Positions 1 to 9,043 are shown, counted from the first letter of the stretch. The stretch is DNA of 64,000 bases from Caulobacter sp. RHG1 (GCF_013181195.1 NZ_SMZP01000004.1:434001-498000), one strand, 5' to 3'. The notes: generated by a model from the letters alone, not told the origin. Numbers and translations: made by a program.

Positions 1-316
1 GGCCCCAACTGGACGTGAAAGCACCGCTCGACCCGTACGGCCTGCGAACGGGCGTTGCCGCCTGCACGAGGAAGCCCGGAAGGAAGCGCAGAGCCTCCGC
101 GACGCGCCACGCCTCAGGTTCGTTGTTCTCGTCGGCGAACGGCGCAAGGGCAGGGATGGCCTTGTAAATTTCGGCATCCTCTTCGGCCGGAAGGTCCTCG
201 CCGAACTCCTCCAAGGCCTTCGGAAAGCTCTCATCGCTCGCCACGGCGCCAGGAATGTAGATCAGTTCCTCGACGCGCACTCCGGCGTCAAACATCACTT
301 CAAGGGCAGTCGTCAT
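1..316 (-). CDS. Acidic hypothetical protein of integrated element (3' part cut by window edge)
   Basis: An open frame reads leftward from ATG at 314-316 off the window edge, giving at least 105 residues. It starts MTTALEVMFDAGVRVEEL and is rich in Glu and Asp in its first half. I do not recognise a family. It lies 43 bp downstream of the 191-residue gene on the same strand, so the two probably form one transcript starting from the operator region near 977-1032. The neighbourhood suggests a phage or integrative-element gene of unknown role. The C-terminus is outside the window. Confidence 0.55.
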   Translation of the reverse strand, partial: MTTALEVMFDAGVRVEELIYIPGAVASDESFPKALEEFGEDLPAEEDAEIYKAIPALAPFADENNEPEAWRVAEALRFLPGFLVQAATPVRRPYGSSGAFTSSWG

Positions 317-359
317 CTGGGTCTCTCCGTCTACGGCATAAGCCGCGTTGGGGTTGGTG

Positions 360-935
360 TTAGGCCGCTTTGAGCTTGGCGTTGATCTTGTTCAGCTCGA
401 AAGCCACTGCCGACTTGAGGCCGCCGGTGATGGCCTCGTTCGCCGTCTTCAGGGCCTCCTGCATGGCCTTGGCGATTTCGTCGTTGAGGCGCTTGTCGAT
501 CAGGAAGGCGACGCGCGTGGTCGCATCCTTGTAGCCGTAGGAGTCGCGACCGCTGGCCGAATACTCCTTCTTGGACTTGCCCTCGAAGTTAACGCCCTCG
601 GTCAGGTACTCGTTGGCGCGGCGGATGATGTACTCGGTGATGGTCTCGGGCTCGCGCTTGGGCTCGCCGTAACCGTTCGTCGACTGGATCTTGTAGTTGT
701 CGATGTACGAGGTGATCGAGCCGTCCAGGGCGGGGGCGATCAGACGCTCAACGCTCTCGTCGACGCGGGTCAGGATGGCCTCGCGGATCGAGGTCTGAAA
801 CTTGCTGACGATGGCGACGGGCTCGCCGTCCTCGTCGCTGACGTTGCTGGTCAGGAAGCGGTCGATCAGCGCCTCGACGAGGCGGTCTTGCATTTGCTCG
901 ACCGAGAGGCCGAGGCTTTCCAGGGTGATGTTCAT
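360..935 (-). CDS. Hypothetical phage-type protein, 191 aa
   Basis: The protein is soluble, charged and mostly helical in appearance, with no signal peptide or membrane segment. It begins MNITLESLGLSVEQMQDRLV and ends in a long helical tail rich in Ala, Asn and Lys (about residues 140-191). I do not recognise a named domain; size and style resemble structural or accessory proteins of tailed phages. It is the first gene of a leftward transcript that faces the small regulator at 1036 across an operator-like inverted repeat. Function unknown. Confidence 0.7.
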   Translation of the reverse strand: MNITLESLGLSVEQMQDRLVEALIDRFLTSNVSDEDGEPVAIVSKFQTSIREAILTRVDESVERLIAPALDGSITSYIDNYKIQSTNGYGEPKREPETITEYIIRRANEYLTEGVNFEGKSKKEYSASGRDSYGYKDATTRVAFLIDKRLNDEIAKAMQEALKTANEAITGGLKSAVAFELNKINAKLKAA

Positions 936-976
936 TCGATGATCCTTGAGGGTGCGGCCAACGCCGCCTTGCGTTT

Positions 977-1032
977 CAATCTGATATCTAATAAATAGCT
1001 GATATCAGATTGGCGTCAATAGCGGATATCAG
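977..1032. promoter_or_regulatory. Operator array: 12-bp inverted repeat plus third GATATCAG copy
   Basis: A perfect 12-bp inverted repeat has arms CAATCTGATATC (977-988) and GATATCAGATTG (1001-1012) around a 12-bp AT-rich spacer. A third half-site GATATCAG sits at 1025-1032, just before the TTG start at 1036. The GATATC cores at 983, 1001 and 1025 are 18 and 24 bp apart. The array fills the gap between two divergent genes, one of which looks like a small DNA-binding protein, so autoregulation is likely (inference). Confidence 0.7.
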
Positions 1033-1035
1033 AAA

Positions 1036-1239
1036 TTGTCAGAGATCGTCGAATCCGCTACTCGCCGTGGCGTGGGACGCACGAAGGTCAATTTTGAGCA
1101 GATGGCGGCGCGCTTCCCTGAGGGGACGCTGGCGCGCATGGATGACGCTCGCCGCGCCGACGAGACGCGAACGGCCTTCGTGCAAGAGGCCGTCGAGAAC
1201 GAGATCAAGCGCCGCGAGCGCTCCAAGCCCAAGCCCTAG
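1036..1239 (+). CDS. Small ribbon-helix-helix-like DNA-binding protein, 67 aa
   Basis: The reading frame starts at a TTG that directly abuts the operator half-site. A basic N-terminus and a short strand-like segment (KVNF, about residue 17) are followed by two helices, the second being FVQEAVENEIKRRE. That order and length fit the ribbon-helix-helix (CopG/Arc) fold, whose members bind DNA as dimers and often control their own divergent promoters. Likely role: repressor of the leftward element genes. The family call rests on pattern only. The start codon could differ, but no ATG gives the full strand-helix-helix unit. Confidence 0.55.
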   Translation: MSEIVESATRRGVGRTKVNFEQMAARFPEGTLARMDDARRADETRTAFVQEAVENEIKRRERSKPKP

Positions 1240-1250
1240 AGGGGGAGATC

Positions 1251-1451
1251 ATGAGCGAGTGGCAGACGATGGACAGCGCGCCAGACGATCGCCGCATCCT
1301 GGTCGACTTCAAGGGCGCGGGGCCGATAGTGGCCTATCGCGACAAGGTCCGGCCTGACGCCCGGGTGCGCTACCTCGGCTTCGGCAAGAGCGCGTCATGG
1401 CCGTCAATCCACGAGGACTACGCGACCCGCTGGACCGACGTTCCGGCCTAA
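1251..1451 (+). CDS. Small phage-type protein, DUF551-like N-terminus, 66 aa
   Basis: The protein opens with SEWQTMDSAPDDRRILVDF. This resembles the W-x-x-x-x-SAP-x-D-G/D-x-x-I-L signature of the short DUF551-type proteins common in phages and prophages. It starts 11 bp after the upstream small regulator with a GGGGGAG ribosome site, so the two are probably co-transcribed. No catalytic motif or membrane segment is visible. Function is unknown for the family. Confidence 0.6.
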   Translation: MSEWQTMDSAPDDRRILVDFKGAGPIVAYRDKVRPDARVRYLGFGKSASWPSIHEDYATRWTDVPA

Positions 1452-1500
1452 GGGGATTCCCCGACTCTGCTTTTGTGGTAGAAGGAGGGGCTGCGAGCCG

Positions 1501-1770
1501 GGACGGATTAGCTCAGCTCAGGAGAGCGCGGTCCTAACGAGGCGAAAGCCGAGACGGGGTCGAGGCCGCGGGCGAAACCCCCGCATTCGACCCAACCTGC
1601 AGCATCAGTAAGCGTACAGGGGCGGCAAGCGCTGGAACTACGCCGAGTTGGCCTTCGGGCTGGCAGCGCCCTTCACGGGCGCGGGACAGGCGCCAGGGGC
1701 CGCCCCTCAACGCTTCCAAGTCCACACTAGACCTGCGCACTAGATGCGCAGAGACCGAGACAGGCCCGTG
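1501..1770 (+). ncRNA. Possible structured RNA of unknown class (tRNA D-arm-like 5' end)
   Basis: The stretch 1452-1882 holds no convincing protein gene. It begins with a tRNA-like D-arm (GCTC at 1511-1514 and GAGC at 1523-1526). A GNRA-capped hairpin GGC-GAAA-GCC (1541-1550) follows, then a helix GGGTCGA/TCGACCC (1557-1594 region) and further GC-rich inverted repeats up to about 1770. No T-arm, acceptor complement or tmRNA tag sequence could be matched, so it is not called a tRNA or tmRNA. It may be a decayed tRNA, an intron-bearing tRNA or an element-encoded RNA. Strand and limits are approximate. Confidence 0.25.
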
Positions 1771-1882
1771 GGCGCAGTCGGCGGGAGTGAGATTCGGCAC
1801 GAAGAGCGAACTCCGACTCCCAACTTTTTCCCAACTACATCTGGAAGGATGGTTGGAGAAGGCGGTAAACCCTTGTGATCCT

Positions 1883-1957
1883 TGGAGCGGGCGGGGGGAA
1901 TCGAACCCCCGACATTCAGCTTGGGAAGCTGACGTTCTACCTCTGAACTACGCCCGC
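1883..1957 (-). tRNA. tRNA-Gly (anticodon CCC), CCA encoded
   Basis: The reverse strand folds into a complete cloverleaf: acceptor GCGGGCG/CGCCCGC, D-stem GTTC/GAAC, anticodon stem TCAGC/GCTGA around loop TTCCCAA (anticodon CCC), and T-arm GGGGG-TTCGATT-CCCCC. The discriminator base is T and CCA is encoded at 1883-1885. It reads GGG glycine codons. The 3' end points at the phage-like genes to the left, as expected for an integration site. Confidence 0.95.
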
Positions 1958-2081
1958 CAGAGGACGCTCCGTTTAGCCCGCCTGGACCGCGCACTCAAGC
2001 GGCGATGGCGAGACTTGATTTCCTGCGGCGGCTTGACCTCTAGTGGGTCTATCTCGGGGTTTCAGCTTAAAGTCGATTCAG

Positions 2082-4064
2082 ATGATCCAGTTCTGTCGCT
2101 CGGCCCTGTCTGGTCTGGCCGCCCTGGCGTTCGCCGGTGCGGCTCAAGCTGCGGAAAGCCCTGCCGCCAAAGCCTTCGGCGCACGTGAGTCGGTGCTGGA
2201 CGCCAGCCTGTCGCCCGACGGCAAGTCGATCGCCATGATCCAGCCGCTGGCCGGCGGTCAGGCTTCGGTGCTGGTCGTGGCGCCGGCCGATGGCTCCAGT
2301 CAGCCCAAGCCGATCTTCAGCGCGACCGGCAAGCCCGATCGTCTAACCGGCTGTGGCTGGGTGTCGAACGTCCGTCTGGTCTGCGATATCTACATGGTGA
2401 GCCTGCAGGACGCCCGGAAGCTGGTGTTTACCCGTGTGGTGGCGCTGAACGCGGACGGCGGCGATGTGCGGGAGCTCAGCGCGACGTCGAACAACACGGT
2501 GCTCGAGTATCAACAGTTCGGCGGCGACGTCATCGACTGGCTGGTCGATGAGCCGGCCGGCGGCTCGGTGATGATGACCCGGCGCTATCGCGAGGAGGCC
2601 ACGACCGGCACCTTGCTGGCCAACACGCGGCGAGGGCTGGCGGTCGAAAAGGTCGACACCAGCACCCTGCAGCGCGTCTCGGTCGAACCGCCGCGTCCCG
2701 ATGTGGCGCGCTACATCTCCGACCAGCATGGCGTGGTGCGGATCTACGGCCAGCGATCCAAGACCAATGTCGGCTACGACACCGATCGGGTGAACTACTT
2801 CTACCGGCCCGCCGACGGCGGGGCCTGGGCGCCGCTGTCCAGCTATGACGGCGACGCGCGTACGGGGTTCGTGCCGACCGACGTCGACCAGGGGCTGAAC
2901 GCCGCCTATGGCTTCGAGTGGGCGGATGGTCGCCGGGTCGCCTTGCGCGTGGCGCTGGACGGTTCCGGCAAGCGCGAGGTGCTGCTGGCGCACGACGCCG
3001 TCGACGTCGATCGCCTGATCCGCGTGGGGCGCCAGCGTCGCGTGGTCGGCGCCAGCTACGCCACCGAGCGCCGCCACGTCGAATTCTTCGACCCGGCGCT
3101 GAAGGCCATGGCCGCAGCGCTGTCCAAGGCCCTGAACCAGCCGATGATCCGCTTCCTAGACGCCAGTCAGGACGGTTCGCGCCTGCTGCTGTGGGCCGGC
3201 GCCGATGTCGAGCCGGGCCGCTACTATCTCTATGACAAGTCCGCCAAGCGCTTGGCCGAGGTAACGCCGGGCCGACCCGAACTGGCGGGCTACAAGCTCT
3301 CGCCCGTCAAGCCCGTGTCGTACAAGGCCGCCGACGGGACCGACATTCCCGCCTATCTGACTCTGCCGCTCGGCTCGGACGGAAAGAACATCCCGGCCAT
3401 CGTCATGCCGCACGGCGGTCCCGAGAGCCGTGACGAGTGGGGCTTCGACTGGCTGGCGCAATACTTCGCCCAGCGCGGCTTTGCGGTGCTGCAGCCCAAC
3501 TTCCGAGGCTCGGCCGGCTATGGCGAGGCCTGGTTCCAGAAGAACGGTTTCCAATCGTGGCGCACGGCGATTGGCGACGTGGTCGACGCCGGCCGCTGGC
3601 TGTCGACACAGGGGATCGCCGCGCCGGGCAAGCTGGCGATCGTCGGCTGGTCGTACGGCGGCTATGCCGCCCTGCAGTCGTCGGTGCTGGACGCCAACCT
3701 GTTCAAGGCGATCGTCGCCATCGCCCCGGTCACCGACCTGGACGCGCTGCGAGAGGAGTCCCGGGCCTTCACCAGCTTCAAGCGCGTCGACGGCTATATC
3801 GGTCGCGGGCCACACGTGAAGGAGGGCTCGCCCGCCCAGAACGCCGGCCTGATCAAGGCGCCGGTGCTGATGTTCCACGGCGACCAGGACATGAATGTCA
3901 GCATTGCGGAATCGCGTCTGATGCAATCGCGCCTCAAGGCCGCCGGCGGCAAGTCCGAGCTCGTCGTCTATCCAGGCCTGGATCATCAGCTGGATGACAG
4001 CCAGGCGCGTGCTCAAATGTTAGACAAGGCGGACGCTTTCCTGCGCGAGGCGTTGAAGCTCTAG
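2082..4064 (+). CDS. Secreted S9-family peptidase (prolyl oligopeptidase-like), 660 aa
   Basis: An exported serine peptidase likely to cleave short peptides in the periplasm. The ATG at 2082 is chosen because it begins a clean signal peptide ending near AQAAES; an upstream in-frame GTG at 2043 would place 13 residues before it. The middle part looks like the S9 propeller. The C-terminal alpha/beta-hydrolase domain has the nucleophile motif GWSYGGYA (Ser about 524), Asp in HGDQD (about 603) and His in LDHQ (about 635), so the triad is complete. Length fits dipeptidyl-aminopeptidase / acylaminoacyl-peptidase relatives. It stands alone on this strand. Confidence 0.9.
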   Translation: MIQFCRSALSGLAALAFAGAAQAAESPAAKAFGARESVLDASLSPDGKSIAMIQPLAGGQASVLVVAPADGSSQPKPIFSATGKPDRLTGCGWVSNVRLVCDIYMVSLQDARKLVFTRVVALNADGGDVRELSATSNNTVLEYQQFGGDVIDWLVDEPAGGSVMMTRRYREEATTGTLLANTRRGLAVEKVDTSTLQRVSVEPPRPDVARYISDQHGVVRIYGQRSKTNVGYDTDRVNYFYRPADGGAWAPLSSYDGDARTGFVPTDVDQGLNAAYGFEWADGRRVALRVALDGSGKREVLLAHDAVDVDRLIRVGRQRRVVGASYATERRHVEFFDPALKAMAAALSKALNQPMIRFLDASQDGSRLLLWAGADVEPGRYYLYDKSAKRLAEVTPGRPELAGYKLSPVKPVSYKAADGTDIPAYLTLPLGSDGKNIPAIVMPHGGPESRDEWGFDWLAQYFAQRGFAVLQPNFRGSAGYGEAWFQKNGFQSWRTAIGDVVDAGRWLSTQGIAAPGKLAIVGWSYGGYAALQSSVLDANLFKAIVAIAPVTDLDALREESRAFTSFKRVDGYIGRGPHVKEGSPAQNAGLIKAPVLMFHGDQDMNVSIAESRLMQSRLKAAGGKSELVVYPGLDHQLDDSQARAQMLDKADAFLREALKL

Positions 4065-4164
4065 CGGAAACGCGGCCCGAAAGAGCGGGCGCGGACAAAT
4101 TCACGCCGCAACTTGCCGTCTCCATGCCGGCGGTCGCGGGGGCGAGTATGGAGTCGAGCGTCGC

Positions 4165-4590
4165 GTGCCAATCCTGACCGAAACCCCTCGTAGCTTCGAT
4201 CCGGCTCCGGCCGTCCCGCATCGCATGGCGTTCGGTGACGTCACGGTCGAGATCGGCTCGCGTCGCCTCAAGGCCCCGCACGGGACCAGCGCCCTGGAGC
4301 CGCGCGCTTTCGACCTGCTGATGGCCCTTGCCGACCGGCCGGGCCTGACGGTGTCCAGCGCGCATCTGGTGGAGATGATGTGGGGCGCCGGCGACGGCTC
4401 GGGCCAGGCGCTGAGCCTGTGCATCGAGGCGTTGCGGCGGGCGTTGGGCGATGATGCTCACGCCCCGCGCTTCATCGAGACCGTGCCGGGTATCGGTTAT
4501 CGCTGGATCTTCGCCCCAAAGTCGACGCCCGCTGCGACGGGGTGGCTGCGCCGCCCCGTCTGGGTCTCGAACCTGTTGGCCCAGCGCTAG
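4165..4590 (+). CDS. Stand-alone winged-helix (Trans_reg_C / OmpR-type) DNA-binding protein, 141 aa
   Basis: The whole protein is one OmpR/PhoB-type DNA-binding domain (about residues 22-115). It has the usual landmarks: LEPRAFDLLMALADRPG, a recognition helix region near SLCIEALRRALGD, and the wing ending in ETVPGIGYRW. There is no receiver domain in front and no membrane helix behind, unlike classic response regulators or CadC. It starts at GTG 4165. Target genes are unknown. It could be a truncated CadC-like regulator, but the frame is intact. Confidence 0.8.
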   Translation: MPILTETPRSFDPAPAVPHRMAFGDVTVEIGSRRLKAPHGTSALEPRAFDLLMALADRPGLTVSSAHLVEMMWGAGDGSGQALSLCIEALRRALGDDAHAPRFIETVPGIGYRWIFAPKSTPAATGWLRRPVWVSNLLAQR

Positions 4591-4592
4591 GC

Positions 4593-4916
4593 TTAGTTGG
4601 CTTCGGGCGGCGGCGGCGGACCTTCGCCATCCTGGCGCATCCGACGCTGACGCATGGTCTCGAAGGCGGTCTTCATCTCGTCCAGCGTGATCTTGCCGTC
4701 CTTGTCGGCGTCGATCATGGCGAAGCGGTCTTCCGGCCGCTTGGCGGCGACCCATTCGGCCTTGTCGACCACGCCGTCGGCATTGGTGTCCCAGGACTTG
4801 AAGACCTCTTCCGGCGCGGGCATCCGGCGCGGCGGTGGCGGGCCTTCCTGGGCCGTGGCGGTTCCGGCGGTCAGGACGCCGACGGCGCCGAGCGCAACGA
4901 GCAAAGTGCGTCGCAT
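4593..4916 (-). CDS. Exported EF-hand calcium-binding protein, 107 aa
   Basis: A signal peptide (residues 1-22, ending TATAQ) leads into a proline-rich linker and two canonical EF-hand loops, DTNADGVVDKAE and DADKDGKITLDE. Acidic side chains sit at the metal positions. The C-terminus is again proline-rich. A GAGGAAA ribosome site precedes the ATG. Probable periplasmic calcium binder or sensor; no enzymatic domain. It ends 2 bp from the convergent winged-helix gene. Confidence 0.85.
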   Translation of the reverse strand: MRRTLLVALGAVGVLTAGTATAQEGPPPPRRMPAPEEVFKSWDTNADGVVDKAEWVAAKRPEDRFAMIDADKDGKITLDEMKTAFETMRQRRMRQDGEGPPPPPEAN

Positions 4917-5013
4917 CGGGTGTTTCCTCTCAGGAGATAATGTCCCTCATCGCCTCTTCGGCCTTCAATGTTGCCGCCGTATTGCGCGATTGCGGCCGTA
5001 TGGGCGCAACGCG

Positions 5014-5044
5014 AAACGCCGCCCGGTCTCGCGACCGGACGGCG
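5014..5044 (-). terminator. Probable terminator after rtcB
   Basis: A GC-rich hairpin has arms 5017-5028 and 5033-5044 (12 positions, one mismatch) around a TCGC loop. On the reverse strand it is followed by a short TTT. It lies just past the rtcB stop codon. The U-tract is weak, so confidence is moderate. Confidence 0.45.
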
Positions 5045-5048
5045 TCCG

Positions 5049-6266
<1,218 letters not shown>

Positions 6267-6326
6267 CGGCTTCTCTCCTCTTGCTCCCCCTCCTGGCGGC
6301 AGGTCCGGCAAGTTTCCGCACAAACG

Positions 6327-6364
6327 AAAAACCCCTCCGGCTTGTGGCCAGGAGGGGCTTTTCG
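6327..6364 (-). terminator. Rho-independent terminator
   Basis: A seven-bp perfect stem CCCCTCC (6332-6338) / GGAGGGG (6351-6357) is followed on the reverse strand by five T residues, and on the forward strand by CTTTTC. It sits between the small reading frame ending at 6388 and rtcB, so it probably ends the transcript coming from the aromatic-biosynthesis side. Confidence 0.7.
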
Positions 6365-6387
6365 GACTTCCCGAGTTCAGTCGAACC

Positions 6388-6486
6388 CTAGACCGTGATC
6401 CCCTCCAACGCGCGCGCGTTCGCATACTCGACCTGGCGGTCGAGCATCGAGAACAGTTGCGAATTGACTGGAGCTTTGTGCGTCAT
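6388..6486 (-). CDS. Candidate small protein, 32 aa
   Basis: An ATG at 6484-6486 preceded by a strong purine-rich site (AAGGATGAGGACC) opens a 32-codon frame. The product starts MTHKAPVNSQLFSMLDRQVE and ends in GITV. The stop at 6388 is about 30 bp before a rho-independent terminator. The peptide is amphipathic and has no signal or membrane segment. The ribosome site, compact frame and terminator together support a real gene, but no family is recognised. Confidence 0.45.
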   Translation of the reverse strand: MTHKAPVNSQLFSMLDRQVEYANARALEGITV

Positions 6487-6547
6487 GGTCCTCATCCTTC
6501 GGGAGGCGGGCGATTACAGCGTTCGACGACGTGGCGCCAGGGGGCAG

Positions 6548-6955
6548 TTAACGAAGATCGTACGACTGTGGCTTCGGGGCCTCACCCGGAAGTTGCCCTT
6601 CCCTGACGACGTTCAAGTCGATGCGGTTCCAGCCCGAGTCCCGGATCCGCGCCATCACCGCCTTGTAAATGCGGCTGTCGACTGTGACCTCCTCGGTCAG
6701 CCTCACGCCCTGAATGCTGCGATCAGGCGAGCCGGCCGCGGCGGCGATGTCAGCGGGCAAGGCCTGGAGGCTGGACGGCTTGTCGCCGACCCTCAAGGCG
6801 CCGTCGTGATAGAGATAGACCTCGACCCAGGGCGGCGGTTTAACCAGCGCAAGCGCCGGCTTGTCCGCCGAGCTGCGCGCGGCCAGCAGGCCCCAGCCCA
6901 CCAGCGCCAGAGCGGCGGCGCAGAGGGCCAGGCCGAGGGCGCGCTTGAGGTCCAT
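6548..6955 (-). CDS. Membrane-anchored hypothetical protein, 135 aa
   Basis: One N-terminal transmembrane segment (about residues 7-25) anchors a roughly 105-residue periplasmic domain. The order of strands and helices (VEVYLYHDGALRVGD, later ALPADIAAA and RIRDSGWNRIDLNVV) recalls the periplasmic part of ExbD/TolR-type proteins, but the conserved membrane aspartate is absent, so this is only a resemblance. It lies 5 bp after tyrC on the same strand and is probably its operon partner. Function unknown. Confidence 0.7.
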   Translation of the reverse strand: MDLKRALGLALCAAALALVGWGLLAARSSADKPALALVKPPPWVEVYLYHDGALRVGDKPSSLQALPADIAAAAGSPDRSIQGVRLTEEVTVDSRIYKAVMARIRDSGWNRIDLNVVREGQLPGEAPKPQSYDLR

Positions 6956-6960
6956 GGACC

Positions 6961-7899
6961 CTAGTGTTTACCGCGATCGCGGCCGAAGTTCGGCTCGGCG
7001 CTTTCCTGGCCCGCCGCCACGATACCCCGGCGAATGGCGCGGGTGCGGGTGAAGTGGGTGTGCAGGGTGTCGGCGTCGCCCCAGCGGATGGCCCGGCTCA
7101 TGGCCTGCAAATCTTCGGTGAAGCGGCCCAGCATCTCCAGCACCGCATCCTTGTTGGCGACGAAGATGTCGCGCCACATGGTCGGGTCGCTGGCGGCGAT
7201 GCGGGTGAAGTCGCGGAAGCCCGAGGCCGAGTACTTGATGACCTCGTTCTCGGTGACGTTCTCCAGGTCGGCCGCGCTGCCGACGATGGTGTAGGCGATC
7301 AGGTGGGGCAGGTGGGACACGACGGCCAGGACGAGGTCGTGGTGCTTTTCCTCCATCAGCTCGACCTGGGCCCCGAAGGCGCGCCAGAAGGCCGACAGCT
7401 TGGCGACGGCGGCGGCGTAGTGCTCGTCGTCGCTGGTCAGAGGCGTGAGGATCGTCCAGCGGTTCTCGAATAGCTCGGCGAAACCGGCGTCGGGGCCCGA
7501 TTGCTCGGTGCCGGCGATCGGGTGGCCGGGGATGGCGAAGATCTTCGAGATGTCCTGGGCGCGGAAGGCCTCGGCGACATTCGCCTTGGTCGAGCCGACG
7601 TCGGTCAGGGTGGCGCCGGGCTTCATGGCCGGGACGATCTCTGCGACCAGGCCGGGGATCGACAGCACCGGGGTGGCGATGACCACCAGGTCGGCGTCGC
7701 GCACGGCCTCGGCCAGGTCGCCGGTGACGTGCTCGGCGACGCCCAGCTCGAGGGCGCGGGCGCGGTGAGCTTCACTGGCGTCGGCGATCGTCACCTCGCC
7801 GACCACGCCCTGCTGGCGGGCGGCGCGGATCACCGAACCGCCGATCAGGCCGAAGCCGATGACGGTGAGCTTGGGGTAGAGGATTCCGGGGTTGGACAT
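6961..7899 (-). CDS. tyrC: Prephenate/arogenate dehydrogenase, 312 aa
   Basis: NAD(P)-dependent oxidative decarboxylation of prephenate or arogenate in tyrosine synthesis. The N-terminal Rossmann motif VIGFGLIGGS (residues 13-22) is clear. DADLVVIATP, DVGSTK and the catalytic GHPIAGTEQSG loop follow, and a helical C-terminal domain contains SHLPHLIAY. It begins on the base next to the hisC stop, so the two are co-translated or at least co-transcribed. Substrate preference cannot be told from the sequence. Confidence 0.92.
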   Translation of the reverse strand: MSNPGILYPKLTVIGFGLIGGSVIRAARQQGVVGEVTIADASEAHRARALELGVAEHVTGDLAEAVRDADLVVIATPVLSIPGLVAEIVPAMKPGATLTDVGSTKANVAEAFRAQDISKIFAIPGHPIAGTEQSGPDAGFAELFENRWTILTPLTSDDEHYAAAVAKLSAFWRAFGAQVELMEEKHHDLVLAVVSHLPHLIAYTIVGSAADLENVTENEVIKYSASGFRDFTRIAASDPTMWRDIFVANKDAVLEMLGRFTEDLQAMSRAIRWGDADTLHTHFTRTRAIRRGIVAAGQESAEPNFGRDRGKH

Positions 7900-9012
7900 C
7901 TAGCGCCCCAGGAACTCAGCCAGCAGCCCGACCACCGTTCGGTTCTGCTCTTCCAGGCCGATGGTGATGCGGATGCCGTTCGGCAGGCCGTAGTTGGCGA
8001 CCGCGCGGACCAGATAGCCTTTGGACGCCAGGAACGCCTCGGCTTCGAGCGCGGTCTTGCCGGGCGTGGTCGGGAAGGTGGCCAGGACGAAGTTGGCCGC
8101 CGACGGCGTCACTTCCAGCCCCAGGCCGCCCAGCTGCTGGGCCAGCCACGGGCGCCACTGCTCGACCAGGGCCAGCGAGCGGGCCTGGAAGTCGTCGTCG
8201 AACAGGGCCGCGACGGCGGCTTCCTGGCCGGGGATCGAGGTGTTGAACGGCGGGCGGATGCGCTCGATCGGCGCGATGATGTGGTCGGGCGCATAGCCCC
8301 AGCCCACGCGCAGCGCGGCCAGGCCGTGCAGCTTGGAGAAGGTCCGCGTGACGATGACGTTCTCGGCGGTGCGGGCCAAGGACAGGCCGTCCTCGAAGCC
8401 GGGGTCGTTGCAGAACTCGGCATAGGCGCCGTCCAGCACCAGGATCACGGACGGCGGCAGGGCCGCGTGCAGCGTGCGGATCTCATCGCCCGACAGCCAG
8501 GTGCCGGTCGGGTTGGCGGGGTTGGCGATGAACACCAGGCGCGTGCGCTCATCGACGCATTTGACCACTTCATCGATGTCGATGCGGTGGTTGATCTCCT
8601 TGGCCATCCGCACCTCGCCCTGGCAGGCGCGGGCGCCGATGGCGTAGGCGGCGAAGCCGTGCTCGCCCTGGACGATGTTGTCGCCAGGCTCGAGATAGAC
8701 TTGGCACAGCAGGGCGAAGATCTCGTCGCTGCCGTCGCCGAAGGTCAGGCGCTCGGGCTCCAGCTTGAAACGCTCGGCCACGGCGGCGCGCAGGATGTTG
8801 GCCTTGCCGTCCGGATAGATGTGCATCCGGTCGACGGCGTCGCGATAGGCCTGCCTGGCCTTGTCGCTGCTGCCCAGAACGTTTTCGTTGCTGGACAGCT
8901 TCACCGGATGGGCGATGCCCTCGACCTTGGCCTTGCCGCCCACATAGGCGTGGATGTCCATGATCCCGGGCTTGGGGACGGGACGGGGCGCGGCGAAGCG
9001 GTCGGTGGTCAT
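7900..9012 (-). CDS. hisC: Histidinol-phosphate aminotransferase, 370 aa
   Basis: A fold-type-I PLP aminotransferase. Motifs in order: SSNEN near the N-terminus, FIANPANPTGT (about 161-171), VLDGAYAEF, and the Schiff-base lysine in TFSKLHGLA (Lys227). In alphaproteobacteria this HisC class, sited beside tyrosine genes, often also transaminates aromatic precursors. Its position between chorismate mutase and tyrC supports such a double role (inference). The ATG at 9012 is chosen because the upstream extension is not protein-like and the motif spacing then matches the family. Confidence 0.93.
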   Translation of the reverse strand: MTTDRFAAPRPVPKPGIMDIHAYVGGKAKVEGIAHPVKLSSNENVLGSSDKARQAYRDAVDRMHIYPDGKANILRAAVAERFKLEPERLTFGDGSDEIFALLCQVYLEPGDNIVQGEHGFAAYAIGARACQGEVRMAKEINHRIDIDEVVKCVDERTRLVFIANPANPTGTWLSGDEIRTLHAALPPSVILVLDGAYAEFCNDPGFEDGLSLARTAENVIVTRTFSKLHGLAALRVGWGYAPDHIIAPIERIRPPFNTSIPGQEAAVAALFDDDFQARSLALVEQWRPWLAQQLGGLGLEVTPSAANFVLATFPTTPGKTALEAEAFLASKGYLVRAVANYGLPNGIRITIGLEEQNRTVVGLLAEFLGR

Positions 9013-9043
9013 CGGACTACTCAAGCTAAAAGTCGGGCGTCTC

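Noticed and set aside
1500..1770. Two-piece tmRNA (ssrA) or group I intron-containing tRNA
   Set aside because: A tRNA-like D-arm is present, but no tag-peptide frame, no T-arm/acceptor complement and no convincing P7 core could be matched by eye. Kept only as a low-confidence structured RNA.
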